From NCBI GenBank assembly GCA_910589395.1, contig CAJUTL010000007.1, positions 1 through 51,713 of the forward strand: a DNA stretch of 51,713 nt, in the 5' to 3' direction. A program made the position numbers and the translations under genes. Below, in pieces: positions 24,471 to 32,785 of this stretch. Each line of letters opens with the position of its first letter. The first letter of the stretch is position 1. This DNA comes from an uncultured Oscillospiraceae bacterium (lineage in GTDB: Bacteria > Bacillota_A > Clostridia > Oscillospirales > Acutalibacteraceae). Under the pieces are notes generated by a model. It was not told the origin of the DNA and did no database searches. It saw only the letters and a program-made list of their open reading frames with translations.

Positions 24471-26510
24471 TCAGAGCACCACCCCATCGCTGCCGGATCT
24501 GGCGAAAAGGCGGCGGGCCTCGGCGCAGAGGCCCCGGTATTCCTCAGAGGAGAGGGCGGGGCTTTCAAACAGATCTCTGGCACAGACCTGAGCCTGCTTC
24601 AACACCCGCATATCGGTGGACATATCCGCGATCTTCAGCTGCGGCAGGCCGTGCTGGCGCTGGCCGAAAAAATCGCCGGGCCCCCGCAGCTTCAGGTCGG
24701 CTTCGGCGATCTGGAAGCCGTCGGAGGTGTCCCGGAACAGCCGCAGACGCTTGAGGGTATCCTCGTTTTGCGCGTCTGTCACCAGAATACAGGAGGAGCG
24801 GTGCTTGCCCCTGCCTACGCGGCCCCGCAGCTGGTGCAGCTGGGAAAGGCCGTATCGCTCGGCGTTTTCAATGAGCATGATCACGGCGTTGGGTACGTCT
24901 ACCCCCACCTCTACCACGGTGGTGGAGACCAGAAGCTGTGTTTTCCCCCGGGAAAAGGAATCCATAATGCTTTCTTTTTCTGCCGCCTTCAGCTTCCCGT
25001 GAAGCACGCCGATGGAAACGCCGGGGAAGGAGGCCTGTACCAGCTCCGTGTATTGGGCCACGCTCATCATGCCGCTTTCGTCTTCTTCGATGAGGGGGCA
25101 GATAAGATAGCCCTGCCGTCCCTCCTCCAAATGCTTTTTCACATAGCCGAAGGCCCGCTGCCGCTTGGGGGAATCGATGAGATAGGTCTCTATTTTCTGT
25201 CTGCCCGGCGGCAGCTCGTCCAGCACGGAAATATCCAGGTCGCCGTATACCATCAGCGCCAGGGTGCGGGGAATGGGGGTGGCGCTCATGACCAGCAGAT
25301 GGGGAGAAGCGCCCTTCTTTGCCAGGGCGGAGCGCTGGTTTACGCCGAAGCGGTGCTGTTCGTCCGTGATGACCAGCCCCAGGTTTTGAAAGCCTACCTG
25401 TTCTCCCAGCAGGGCATGGGTACCGATCACAAGATCGATCTCTCCCGCCTCCAGGGCGGCCAGAAGCTTTTTCCTTTCCGCCGCCTTGCTGGAGCCGGTC
25501 AAAAGAGCACAGCGAAGCCCGGCAGGCTCCAGTAAGGCAGAAAGAGAAGAAAAGTGCTGGGCCGCCAAAATTTCCGTGGGGGCCATCAAAGCGGCCTGAG
25601 CTCCGGACCGGATCACAGACCAGCACAGGGCGGCGGCCACGGCGGTTTTGCCGCTGCCAACGTCTCCCTGGATCAGCCGGTTCATGGGGGAGGGGCCCGC
25701 CATATCCTCAATGGCCTCTGTAATGGCCCGGGTCTGCGCGCCGGTCAGAGAGAAGGGCAGAAGGCGGGTAAAGTCTTCCGGGAACTGACGGGGAACAGGG
25801 TGCAGGTTTTCCGCCCGCCGCCCGCTTTTGATTTGCATCAGGCCCAGCTGCAACACCAGAAATTCCTCAAAGATCAGCCGGTGCTTCGCGGTGGAAAGCT
25901 CCTCTTCCGATCGGGGAAAATGAATGTGCTCCAACGCGTACCCCAGGTGGCACAGCCGGTATTTCTCCCGCAGGGAAAGGGGAAGAGGGTCCTTCACAGT
26001 TTCCGGCAGAAGCTTCAGGGCTTCCCGCACGGCGTTGGAAATTTGCCGGGAGGAAAGGCCCTGGGTGGCAGGATAAACCGGAACAATGGCAAGGTTTTTC
26101 GCCTCCGGCAGAAATTCCGGCGAAAGCATTTCCCGCCGGAGCAGGGTGCCCGTCATTTTTCCCCGGAACACATATTCCTCCCCGGCCTTCAGCAGGTTGG
26201 GAATGTAGCGGTTGTTGAAAAAGGTAAGGGCCAAATCGGACACGCCGTCTGTAACGATAGCCTTATACAGCAGCTTTCCGCCCCGCACTCGGTGCTCCGT
26301 GGGCCTGTTTACCACCGTGCCCCGCACCACCGCCACCTCGTTTAAGGGGGCGGATTGAATGGGGAGGGGCCGGCTCCAGTCCTCATAGGCCCGGGGGTAC
26401 AGGCGCAGCAGGTCTCCCACAGTGGGCGCGCCCAGCTTACAAAACAGCCGCGCCCGCTTTTCCCCTACTCCCTTCAGGGTTTTGATATCCTTGTCAAACA
26501 GAGAGGGCAT
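24471..26510 (-). CDS. recG: ATP-dependent DNA helicase RecG
   Basis: This 679-residue superfamily-2 helicase remodels stalled replication forks and Holliday junctions. The N-terminal wedge (OB-fold) domain spans about residues 60-150. Helicase motifs follow: LTGAQTRAI, Walker A GDVGSGKTAVA (near 285), LIGTHALLG, DEQH box ITDEQHRFG, MSATPIPRTLAL, and later VEVGVDVPNA and QLRGRVGRG. The C-terminal RecG wedge-contact region is present (GPGDFFGQRQHGLP). The start ATG has AAAAGGAGG nine bases upstream. A terminator separates it from the DAK2 gene that precedes it on the same strand. Confidence 0.97.
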   Translation of the reverse strand: MPSLFDKDIKTLKGVGEKRARLFCKLGAPTVGDLLRLYPRAYEDWSRPLPIQSAPLNEVAVVRGTVVNRPTEHRVRGGKLLYKAIVTDGVSDLALTFFNNRYIPNLLKAGEEYVFRGKMTGTLLRREMLSPEFLPEAKNLAIVPVYPATQGLSSRQISNAVREALKLLPETVKDPLPLSLREKYRLCHLGYALEHIHFPRSEEELSTAKHRLIFEEFLVLQLGLMQIKSGRRAENLHPVPRQFPEDFTRLLPFSLTGAQTRAITEAIEDMAGPSPMNRLIQGDVGSGKTAVAAALCWSVIRSGAQAALMAPTEILAAQHFSSLSALLEPAGLRCALLTGSSKAAERKKLLAALEAGEIDLVIGTHALLGEQVGFQNLGLVITDEQHRFGVNQRSALAKKGASPHLLVMSATPIPRTLALMVYGDLDISVLDELPPGRQKIETYLIDSPKRQRAFGYVKKHLEEGRQGYLICPLIEEDESGMMSVAQYTELVQASFPGVSIGVLHGKLKAAEKESIMDSFSRGKTQLLVSTTVVEVGVDVPNAVIMLIENAERYGLSQLHQLRGRVGRGKHRSSCILVTDAQNEDTLKRLRLFRDTSDGFQIAEADLKLRGPGDFFGQRQHGLPQLKIADMSTDMRVLKQAQVCARDLFESPALSSEEYRGLCAEARRLFARSGSDGVVL

Positions 26511-26535
26511 CGCCGCGCCTCCTTTTGAGAGAAAT

Positions 26536-26577
26536 AAGGAACCTTTCTTGTACGGGGCTTCCGAAGAAAGGTTCCTT
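26536..26577 (-). terminator. Hairpin between the DAK2 gene and recG
   Basis: Perfect 14-bp stem AAGGAACCTTTCTT / AAGAAAGGTTCCTT with a 14-base loop. The T run after it is weak on the minus strand, so some read-through into recG is likely. Confidence 0.65.
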
Positions 26578-26615
26578 GTTTGAATAAATCAGTCAGCCGC
26601 CGATACAGAACGGCA

Positions 26616-28313
26616 TTATTCCACCGAAATGATGAAGTAGTAAACCGGCTGGCCGCCGTTTACCAGGGTGATCTCCACATCGGCATGAAGCTTGGAGATC
26701 AGCGTGCGCCGGGCCTCCTCGGCCTGCTCCTCCGTGATCCCCTCGCCGTACACCAGGGTGATAAAGGAGGTGTGCTTTGTCACAAAGGAACGGGCGACCT
26801 TGACGCAGGCGGCCACGGGATCCTTTTCAATGTACTCCAGCTTGCCGTTGGTCATGCCCAGAATATCGCCCCGGCGAATGGTGTGCCCGCCGAACTCGGA
26901 ATCTCTGGCGGCAAAGGTGACAAGGCCGGTATCCACATGCTCAATAGCGGCAAGCATGGCTTCCTGATTCGCTTCGGCGTCGGAATCCGGGTCAAAGGCC
27001 AGCATGGCGGAAAGGCCCTGGGGAATGGTTTTGGTGGGAACCACGATGATCTCCCGGTCTGTGGCCAGAGAAACGGCCTGTTCCGCCGCCAGAATGATAT
27101 TTTTATTGTTGGGGAGCACAAACACTTTTTTGGCGGGAGTGGCAAGGGCGGCTTCCAGAATATCCTCCGTACTGGGGTTCATGGTCTGCCCGCCGCTGAC
27201 CACTACCGAGCAGCCCAGCTCCTGAAACAGGCCCTTCAGGCCCTCGCCTGCCGCCACGGAGATAAAGCCCAGCTGTTCTACCGGCTCCTGACGGGCAAGG
27301 GCGGCTTTTTCCGGCTCCGCTTTTTGGGCCGCCGCGGCCTTCGCGGTCTCGTTCTGCTCCGCCGCCTTCCGATGCTGCTCCTTCATGTTTTCGATCTTCA
27401 CCGTGAGAAGCTGACCGAATTGCAGGGCCATCTGTAAAGCGTCTCCGGGGTTTTCCGTGTGGACATGTACCTTAATGATCTCCTCATCGTCCACCACTAC
27501 AACGCAGTCGCCGATGGTCTCCAAAAACAACCGCAGCTCCAGGGGATCCTTCTGGATCTCAGGATCACGGCCCACAATAAATTCGGTACAATAGGTGAAG
27601 GTGATCTCGCTGTCGAACTCGGCGGCCACATTGCGGAAAAATTCCGCCGTTTCCTGGGCCTTTTCCTCCGGAGTAAGGCCGGATTCGATCATCACACCGT
27701 CCCGGAACACGCTGAGCATGCCCTCAAAGATCAGGCACAGCCCCTGCCCGCCGGCGTCCACTACCCCGGCTTTTTTCAAAACAGGCAGCAGGTTGGGGGT
27801 GTCTTCCAAAGCTTCTCCCGCGCCGGCGCAGGCGGCTTCCCAAATTTTTACGGGATCGGCCCCTTCCTCCTGGGCTTCCAAAGCCTTTCTGCCCTGCTCG
27901 GCGGCTACCCGGGCCACGGTAAGAATGGTGCCCTCCGTGGGTTTCATCACAGCCTTATAAGCGGCGTCCACGCCCAGCTCCAGCGAATGGATCAGCTCCT
28001 CCGCGCCGATCTCCTCTTTTCCCTCCAGACCCTGGGAGATCCCCCGGAACAACAGGGAAAGAATGACGCCGGAGTTTCCTCTCGCTCCCCGCAGCATGGA
28101 GGAAGCGGCTTTTTTGGCGGTTTCCCCGGCGGAAGCGGTATCGGAAAGGGCTTCCAGTTCCTCGGCAGCGGCGCCGATGGTCATGGACATATTGGAGCCG
28201 GTATCGCCGTCCGGTACCGGGAAAATGTTCAGCTCATTTACCTGCTTTTTGTATTTTGCGATGTTATTTGAGCCGGAAATGATAGCGTTCTTCAGCTGAT
28301 TGCCTGAGATCAC
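26616..28313 (-). CDS. fakA: DAK2/DegV-linked kinase, FakA (YloV) family
   Basis: A protein of 565 residues. The N-terminal DAK2 (DhaL-like) nucleotide-binding domain shows FPVPDGDTGSNM with the Asp residues that bind two Mg2+, then GARGNSGVI and DAGGQGL. A middle region (about 220-330) includes the HVHTENPGDAL motif and an Ala/Glu-rich linker. The C-terminal domain (about 345-565) is the FakA-C region with SGGQTMNPST and LPNNKNI. FakA phosphorylates fatty acids presented by FakB (DegV) proteins for incorporation into phospholipid. I chose GTG 28313 (MISGNQLKNAIISG) because TAAGGA lies ten bases upstream. The usual upstream asp23/yloU partner is absent; instead a Mu-like element borders the promoter. 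Confidence 0.92.
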   Translation of the reverse strand: MISGNQLKNAIISGSNNIAKYKKQVNELNIFPVPDGDTGSNMSMTIGAAAEELEALSDTASAGETAKKAASSMLRGARGNSGVILSLLFRGISQGLEGKEEIGAEELIHSLELGVDAAYKAVMKPTEGTILTVARVAAEQGRKALEAQEEGADPVKIWEAACAGAGEALEDTPNLLPVLKKAGVVDAGGQGLCLIFEGMLSVFRDGVMIESGLTPEEKAQETAEFFRNVAAEFDSEITFTYCTEFIVGRDPEIQKDPLELRLFLETIGDCVVVVDDEEIIKVHVHTENPGDALQMALQFGQLLTVKIENMKEQHRKAAEQNETAKAAAAQKAEPEKAALARQEPVEQLGFISVAAGEGLKGLFQELGCSVVVSGGQTMNPSTEDILEAALATPAKKVFVLPNNKNIILAAEQAVSLATDREIIVVPTKTIPQGLSAMLAFDPDSDAEANQEAMLAAIEHVDTGLVTFAARDSEFGGHTIRRGDILGMTNGKLEYIEKDPVAACVKVARSFVTKHTSFITLVYGEGITEEQAEEARRTLISKLHADVEITLVNGGQPVYYFIISVE

Positions 28314-28381
28314 GGAAAACACATCCTTACATAAGAATACGCCTGCCAGGGCCTGGCGCGTGTGCTGACATAGTTTTTTCT

Positions 28382-28410
28382 ATTTTATCACAGTTGTTCG
28401 TAAAATACAA
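28382..28410 (-). promoter_or_regulatory. Promoter of the FakA-like gene
   Basis: Leftward TTGTAT (28410-28405), 17-bp spacer, TAAAAT (28387-28382). The transcript would start near 28375, leaving a ~60-base leader with a GCCAGGCCCTGGC hairpin. Confidence 0.65.
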
Positions 28411-28633
28411 CGCCTTCCCGGACGGTATTTTTGCGAATATATCGGTTTTCTACCCGCGACGGTGAAAAAACGAGAGCTCTGAAAACGGGGAAGGCCCCTG
28501 TAATACTACCCGCAAATCGTGAATATGCGACATGCAAACGGTGAGATACACCGGGATATGCTGGGTATCGTTAGGGTGACCTGGGATTGAAGCGGGCTGT
28601 GGATGGGTTAGAATGGGATATTGAAACGCCGCA
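28411..28633. other. Spacer at the left border of the Mu-like element
   Basis: No recognised domain. An open frame on the minus strand (28680 to 28450, 76 codons) overlaps the neighbouring small gene by 47 bases. It has no recognisable motif and is not supported. The Mu-like left boundary should fall here, but I could not pair it convincingly with a matching end on the right. Confidence 0.3.
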
Positions 28634-28927
28634 CTAATCGCCAGTACGGTGCAAGTATATATCTGGTTGCGCGTTTTCATCCAACTTAGGAGGGTATCGG
28701 GTCACTCTGACCTGGTGCCCTTCCTTTTCTTTTAACTCTACGGAGCCGTCCTCAAAAATGCGTCCCTCAATGAACTTACCCTTGAGGTAACGTTCAATGG
28801 AAGACTTGGAACATCTCTCGCCGCGTCTGGCCACAAATTCGACCATATCGCGGAGTGTATGCCCTCGAATTATCATTGTTACAAGCTCTTGTTTGCAAAG
28901 CAAGCGGTCAACCTGATAAATTCTCAT
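28634..28927 (-). CDS. Small hypothetical protein with HTH-like segment, Mu-like element
   Basis: This 97-residue protein starts at ATG 28927 after AAGGGG. Residues 22-50 (HTLRDMVEFVARRGERCSKS, then IERYLKG) look like a helix-turn-helix similar in spacing to small sporulation or phage regulators. The C-terminal half is charged (VELKEKEGHQVRVTRYPPKL). It is divergent from mor, and both starts share an inverted repeat in the 145-base gap, so it may regulate mor or be a remnant of a phage control gene. No family was recognised. Confidence 0.55.
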   Translation of the reverse strand: MRIYQVDRLLCKQELVTMIIRGHTLRDMVEFVARRGERCSKSSIERYLKGKFIEGRIFEDGSVELKEKEGHQVRVTRYPPKLDENAQPDIYLHRTGD

Positions 28928-28951
28928 ATTGCCATCCCCTTTTCCCGTATT

Positions 28952-29032
28952 GTACCGCTAAATCCTGCAACTGTCCCCCGGAAGTAAAACTCTGAACTGC
29001 TTCATATAGAAACTTCTTAGAAGTAGCGGTAC
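28952..29032. promoter_or_regulatory. Divergent control region between the small HTH-like gene and mor
   Basis: The inverted repeat GTACCGCTA (28952-28960) / TAGCGGTAC (29024-29032) brackets the region, and a smaller palindrome CTTCTTAGAAG lies at about 29013-29023. The arrangement suggests protein binding and control of both directions. Confidence 0.45.
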
Positions 29033-29072
29033 TATGAAATAGCAATCAGATTGCGGGAAGGCGGTGCAAGCC

Positions 29073-29366
29073 ATGTTGGAAACATGGACAAGTGAGCTCA
29101 CCCCTTCTATGCTGCCTGACGGACTATGCAGGGCAATCGCCGATGAAATCGGGACGGATAATCTTTTGAAACTCGCGCTGCTGGTGGGCGGTTCAACCTT
29201 CTATTTGCCGCGAAAAGAGAAGATATTGCGTCCGCTCCGAGACCAGAAAATCCGAGAAGAATACAACGGATATAATTCGGCGGAGCTTGCCCGGAAATAT
29301 GAAGTCAGCCAAAGGTGGGTTCAGCAAATTATTGGCCGGGATGCCACGGAATCAACATCAGGCTAA
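29073..29366 (+). CDS. mor: Mor-family transcription activator (middle-gene activator of Mu-like phage)
   Basis: This 97-residue protein starts at ATG 29073 with GGGAAGGCGG upstream; a GTG nine bases earlier lacks spacing. The Mor signature is clear: LCRAIADEIGTDNLLKLALL, then the beta-strand dimer region GGSTFYLPRK, and a C-terminal HTH (YNSAELARKYEVSQRWVQQI). In phage Mu, Mor activates the middle promoter that makes the late activator C. Here it precedes the capsid gene by only 20 bases and is in the opposite orientation to the transposase operon, unlike Mu, where mor follows gemA on the same strand. Confidence 0.88.
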   Translation: MLETWTSELTPSMLPDGLCRAIADEIGTDNLLKLALLVGGSTFYLPRKEKILRPLRDQKIREEYNGYNSAELARKYEVSQRWVQQIIGRDATESTSG

Positions 29367-29386
29367 GAAAAACAGGAGGTTTCAAA

Positions 29387-30292
29387 ATGATAGTAAATCA
29401 AGGTTCACTCCGGGAGATTTACAGTAGCTTCAACACGGTCTTTAACAAAACCTATGAGGAAACGACTGTACTCTACCCGAAAATTGCTATGGAGGTTCCC
29501 TCCGAAGCATCTGATGAGAACTATGCTTGGCTCGGCTCCATGCCGAGCATGAGAGAGTGGGTGGGCGACAGGCTCATCCGTAACCTCACGGTACATACCT
29601 ACACCATCAAAAACAAACTCTTTGAAAAGACGGTCGCGGTCAGCCGTAACGACATTGAGGATGACAAGATCGGCGTCTACAAGCCGATGGTGCAAGACCT
29701 CGCGGAGAGCGCCCGCAAGCTGCCGGATAAGCTGGTATTCGGCCTTCTTCCTCGGGCCTTTGAGGAATTAGGGTATGATAAGGTGCCGTTTGTTTCCGAT
29801 GCTCACCCCTTCCTGTTCTCATCAAAGAAGGGGACGCAGAGTAACAAGGGAACGGAGAAACTCACCCCCACAAGCTACGGCGCGGCCCGCTCCGCCATGA
29901 TGTCCCTCTTTGACGATGAAGGCGAACCGCTCTACATCGTACCGGATTTACTGGTGGTGTCGCCTCAGAATGAAGCGGCGGCCCGGCGCATTGTGTATGC
30001 CGAGGAAATAAACAACGAGACCAACATCTACAAGGGAACCGCCGAGGTGCTGGTTGCGCCCGAACTTATGCGCTACCCAAATATGTGGTTCCTTCTTTGT
30101 ACGGGAAAGGTCATTAAACCGTTTATCTTCCAGAACCGGCGTAAGCCTGCGTTGGTGGCGAAGGATGCCGCCAACGATGATAATGTCTTCCTCCGTAACG
30201 AATACCTCTATGGTGTAGACACCCGCTGTAACGCCGGGTTCGGCCTTTGGCAGCTTGCCTATGGCTCGGACGGCACAACGGAGGGGGCTTAA
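29387..30292 (+). CDS. Mu-like major head (capsid) protein gpT
   Basis: This 301-residue protein starts at ATG 29387 after ACAGGAGG. It matches the gpT family of Mu-like phages in length and in motifs such as the N-terminal FNTVFNKTYEET, EWVGDRLIRNL, VSRNDIEDDKIGVY and the C-terminal VFLRNEYLYGVDTRCNAGFG. It would assemble the icosahedral shell. The gene lies between mor and the protease, with a 3-base gap to the latter. In Mu the order is protease (I), decoration (Z), capsid (T); here T comes first. Confidence 0.9.
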   Translation: MIVNQGSLREIYSSFNTVFNKTYEETTVLYPKIAMEVPSEASDENYAWLGSMPSMREWVGDRLIRNLTVHTYTIKNKLFEKTVAVSRNDIEDDKIGVYKPMVQDLAESARKLPDKLVFGLLPRAFEELGYDKVPFVSDAHPFLFSSKKGTQSNKGTEKLTPTSYGAARSAMMSLFDDEGEPLYIVPDLLVVSPQNEAAARRIVYAEEINNETNIYKGTAEVLVAPELMRYPNMWFLLCTGKVIKPFIFQNRRKPALVAKDAANDDNVFLRNEYLYGVDTRCNAGFGLWQLAYGSDGTTEGA

Positions 30293-30295
30293 CCA

Positions 30296-31246
30296 ATGGA
30301 TAACATCACGTTGATTCCCATTATCAATAGTCTGAACATGGATCGGACTACGCCGCCGAAGGAGATCAAGCTCTTTCCCTTGGGTCTCGTCAAGAGCCAA
30401 AAGGGAGACTTTCTCATCGATACGGAGGCATACAACAGCATCCTAAATCATTTCAAGGCGCATCATGTCGATATTCCTATCGACTACGAGCATCAGACTT
30501 TACAAGATGTGCAAGCGCCCGCTGCTGGATGGATTAAGGATTTAATCCTAAAGCAGGACGGCGTATATGCGTCGGTGGAGTGGACGGAGAAGGCCGCGCA
30601 ATACCTCGCCGCCAAAGAGTACCGTTATCTGTCCCCGGTGGTCAGCGTCCGGGAAAGCGATAGGAAGGCGCTGCTGCTCCATTCAGCCGCTTTGACAAAC
30701 ACCCCCGCCATTGACGGCATGACCGCGATTGTCAATTCCGCAAAAGTCGGAAGTCCTTCTAAGACACCGTTGGATGATATGGAAGGCGAGACCAACAATC
30801 TGTCCCCTGCATCCAGTGAGCCGGAAGCCGATGAGCCTGCCGAGTTTATCAAGGGGCTGCGAGGGATGTTACAACTTCCCGATGGCGCGCCGCTCTCCGA
30901 CATTGAAAATAGGATCGCCGAGCTCTTGCAGGGACAGGCCGCACTTAAGCTGGAAGTTAACTCCCTGCGCTTCGAGGCCCACAAGTGCAAGGCCGAGGAA
31001 GCCGTCACAATGGCGCTCAAGACAGGCAAGCTCATGCCGTATCAAAAAGACTGGGCATTTCGTTCGGCTATGTCGCAGTTGGAAGGTTTCAAGGACTGGG
31101 CTGAGACCGCGCCGCAGGTCGTACCAATGGGAGAAATCGCTTATGAGCCGCTGACGTTAAAGGCCGATAGCCCCCGCTCCCGCGCTCACGAGCTTTTGGG
31201 CCTATCCGCCGAGGATGTGAAGCGATACGGCGGGAAGCCGCTGTAA
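30296..31246 (+). CDS. Mu-like prohead protease/scaffold protein gpI
   Basis: This 316-residue protein matches Mu gpI in its N-terminal two thirds (KEIKLFPLGLVKS, VDIPIDYEHQTL, APAAGWIKDL, YLSPVVSV, ALTNTPAIDGM). The His of DYEHQ and the following strands fit the phage serine-protease fold. The C-terminal third is acidic and helical, the part that in Mu acts as scaffold. It follows the capsid gene closely. Together they would suffice for a closed shell, but no portal or terminase is present to load DNA. Confidence 0.88.
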   Translation: MDNITLIPIINSLNMDRTTPPKEIKLFPLGLVKSQKGDFLIDTEAYNSILNHFKAHHVDIPIDYEHQTLQDVQAPAAGWIKDLILKQDGVYASVEWTEKAAQYLAAKEYRYLSPVVSVRESDRKALLLHSAALTNTPAIDGMTAIVNSAKVGSPSKTPLDDMEGETNNLSPASSEPEADEPAEFIKGLRGMLQLPDGAPLSDIENRIAELLQGQAALKLEVNSLRFEAHKCKAEEAVTMALKTGKLMPYQKDWAFRSAMSQLEGFKDWAETAPQVVPMGEIAYEPLTLKADSPRSRAHELLGLSAEDVKRYGGKPL

Positions 31247-31300
31247 GCCCCTACAAGTCGTTTTAACCCTCTGATATGGAATTCCCCCCGGACATAGGAA

Positions 31301-31332
31301 TACCCCCGTTATCACGCGTGATAACGGGGGTA
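31301..31332. repeat. Perfect 32-bp palindrome between the convergent phage blocks
   Basis: TACCCCCGTTATCACG is followed immediately by its exact complement, with no loop. It lies between the capsid-protease block (+) and the early operon (-). It may be a bidirectional terminator, but T runs are weak on both sides. A recombination or inversion junction is an alternative. Confidence 0.7.
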
Positions 31333-31341
31333 GCGTTTATA

Positions 31342-31569
31342 TTATGTACCATGCCGTAAATGACTTAATTGCGTCTGGCCTTTTGCTGCTTGCTCATGCC
31401 GGCACACGTTCATCAGATGAATAGTTGTTTCGCCGTTTGATACAAGGCGAGTGTACTTATGATGAACCAAGTCAAAAACGAATGCCTTATCTCCTTCGTG
31501 CAATAGCCTGTACATAGCAACTAAATCGGTTTCAAGCTCCGAGAGCGTGATGCAATTTCTATCGAACAT
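31342..31569 (-). CDS. Small hypothetical protein downstream of gemA
   Basis: This ~75-residue protein starts at ATG 31569, nine bases after GGAGG, and overlaps the gemA stop by 11 bases. The sequence is mostly helical, with MFDRNCITLSELETDLVAMY at the N-terminus and several His residues (VHHKYTRL, MNVCRHEQ). No family was recognised. It is the last gene of the early operon. Confidence 0.6.
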   Translation of the reverse strand: MFDRNCITLSELETDLVAMYRLLHEGDKAFVFDLVHHKYTRLVSNGETTIHLMNVCRHEQAAKGQTQLSHLRHGT

Positions 31570-31975
31570 TTCGCGCACCCTCCCTTTGCTGTTTCGAATA
31601 GATGTTCTTCACGGCCTCTATCATCTTAGAGGCCCCTTCTTTGGTGAGCCATTGGATGAAATCCACATGGCCGTACTTTTTAACAAAACCTCGCAACTGC
31701 GCGTCCGTCCACCCGAGCTTTCGCTGATAGTCCGTCAAAAGCCACTCCTGCTTTTCGGTCATCATGCCGGACTGCTCTCCGCCGCCGTTCATCTTAACCA
31801 GTGCGTCGATCAGCATGGCAGCCTCCCACATATGGAGGTCTTTTAAGCTCTCCTTGCCGTGAATACTGTAAATGAGTTCATGGAGATAGTCGCTGTCGAG
31901 CCCAGCTTCCCGCGCCTCGGCGTATATCTTGCGAAGCTGCGGCTGCGTGATAGGTTTCGTGGATTTTGTTCCCAT
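31559..31975 (-). CDS. gemA: GemA/gp16-family protein of Mu-like phage
   Basis: This 138-residue protein starts at ATG 31975 after AAAGGAGCGG. It has the gp16/GemA (DUF1018-like) pattern: KPITQPQLRKIYAEAREAG, LDSDYLHELIYSIHGKESLK, then MTEKQEWLLTDYQRKLGWTD. In Mu, GemA modulates host gene expression and DNA supercoiling early in infection. Its place after the transposition ATPase in the same operon is the usual one. Confidence 0.85.
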   Translation of the reverse strand: MGTKSTKPITQPQLRKIYAEAREAGLDSDYLHELIYSIHGKESLKDLHMWEAAMLIDALVKMNGGGEQSGMMTEKQEWLLTDYQRKLGWTDAQLRGFVKKYGHVDFIQWLTKEGASKMIEAVKNIYSKQQREGARNVR

Positions 31976-32062
31976 AGTCAACCGCTCCTTTTCTGTTTGC
32001 CAATTTGTTAGAAACACGGTATAATGGGCGTGGCAGTGGTCGAGACTGCCACAAGCCCCTTT

Positions 32063-32770
32063 TCATTGGTTGCCGTTTCGGAGGTCGTGTGCCGTTTCAA
32101 GGTGCCCAACGGAGAGGGGCTCCCCTGATTTTAGTGCCATTTCCTGCGCCATACTGAATATCTTAATGCAGTTGCGAATCCCGCCCCACTGTAAACCGAG
32201 GCTATGCAGAAAGCGAAGACAGTCGGCATCAAGGGCATAGGGCGCGAAAATGGATTTGATATCCTCCATATCGGGACTGACAATACACCTCCTTATCCCG
32301 ATACGGCTATATAGCTGGGCGAAGTGGGCTTGTCCCCTCCCGTGCATCTGGTCATAAACCGTGGGATTGCCGCACAACACCATTCCCGTTTCGGTAGCGT
32401 CATTGATGGCTCGAAGGTTTTCGATTGCTTTCAAAAGTAAGTGCTGAGCCTCATCAATGATAATCAGTTTGGGCCGCTCCCTCAAATAGTCGATAATCGT
32501 ATTGACAAGCGCCCGGTCGTTTCCGCGTCTGCTCTTGCCGATGACCTCCAAAATGCGCTCACATACGCCCTTAGTCGACTTGTCGCAGTCCCGGAGCTCT
32601 ATGTAGATGACTTCATCTTTTTTCTCTGCGGCGTACTGCCGGAGGGAAAAAGTCTTGCCGAGCCCAGCTTCGCCATAGATCAGGGAGATATCCCCGCAAG
32701 ACTGTGCGTAATGAGCCGCGAAGTAAACCTCGTTCATACAAGCGGTCTGTGCTGTCGGTGGTCTAATCAT
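32063..32770 (-). CDS. MuB-like AAA+ ATPase, target-selection protein for transposition
   Basis: This 235-residue AAA+ protein has Walker A GEAGLGKT (residues 33-40), Walker B LIIIDEAQH (102-110), sensor-1 region MVLCGNPTV and an arginine-rich region near SRIGIRR. It is shorter than Mu B (about 312) because the N-terminal HTH domain that in Mu binds DNA is absent. Firmicute relatives often share this form. In the ATP state such proteins coat target DNA and deliver it to the transposase. The gene lies 15 bases after the transposase gene, in the same operon. Confidence 0.9.
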   Translation of the reverse strand: MIRPPTAQTACMNEVYFAAHYAQSCGDISLIYGEAGLGKTFSLRQYAAEKKDEVIYIELRDCDKSTKGVCERILEVIGKSRRGNDRALVNTIIDYLRERPKLIIIDEAQHLLLKAIENLRAINDATETGMVLCGNPTVYDQMHGRGQAHFAQLYSRIGIRRCIVSPDMEDIKSIFAPYALDADCLRFLHSLGLQWGGIRNCIKIFSMAQEMALKSGEPLSVGHLETAHDLRNGNQ

Positions 32771-32785
32771 AAGTGTCCTCTCCTT

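Noticed and set aside
28450..28680. 76-codon open frame at the left border of the Mu-like element
   Set aside because: It overlaps a better-supported gene by 47 bases, shows no motif and has no clear ribosome site.
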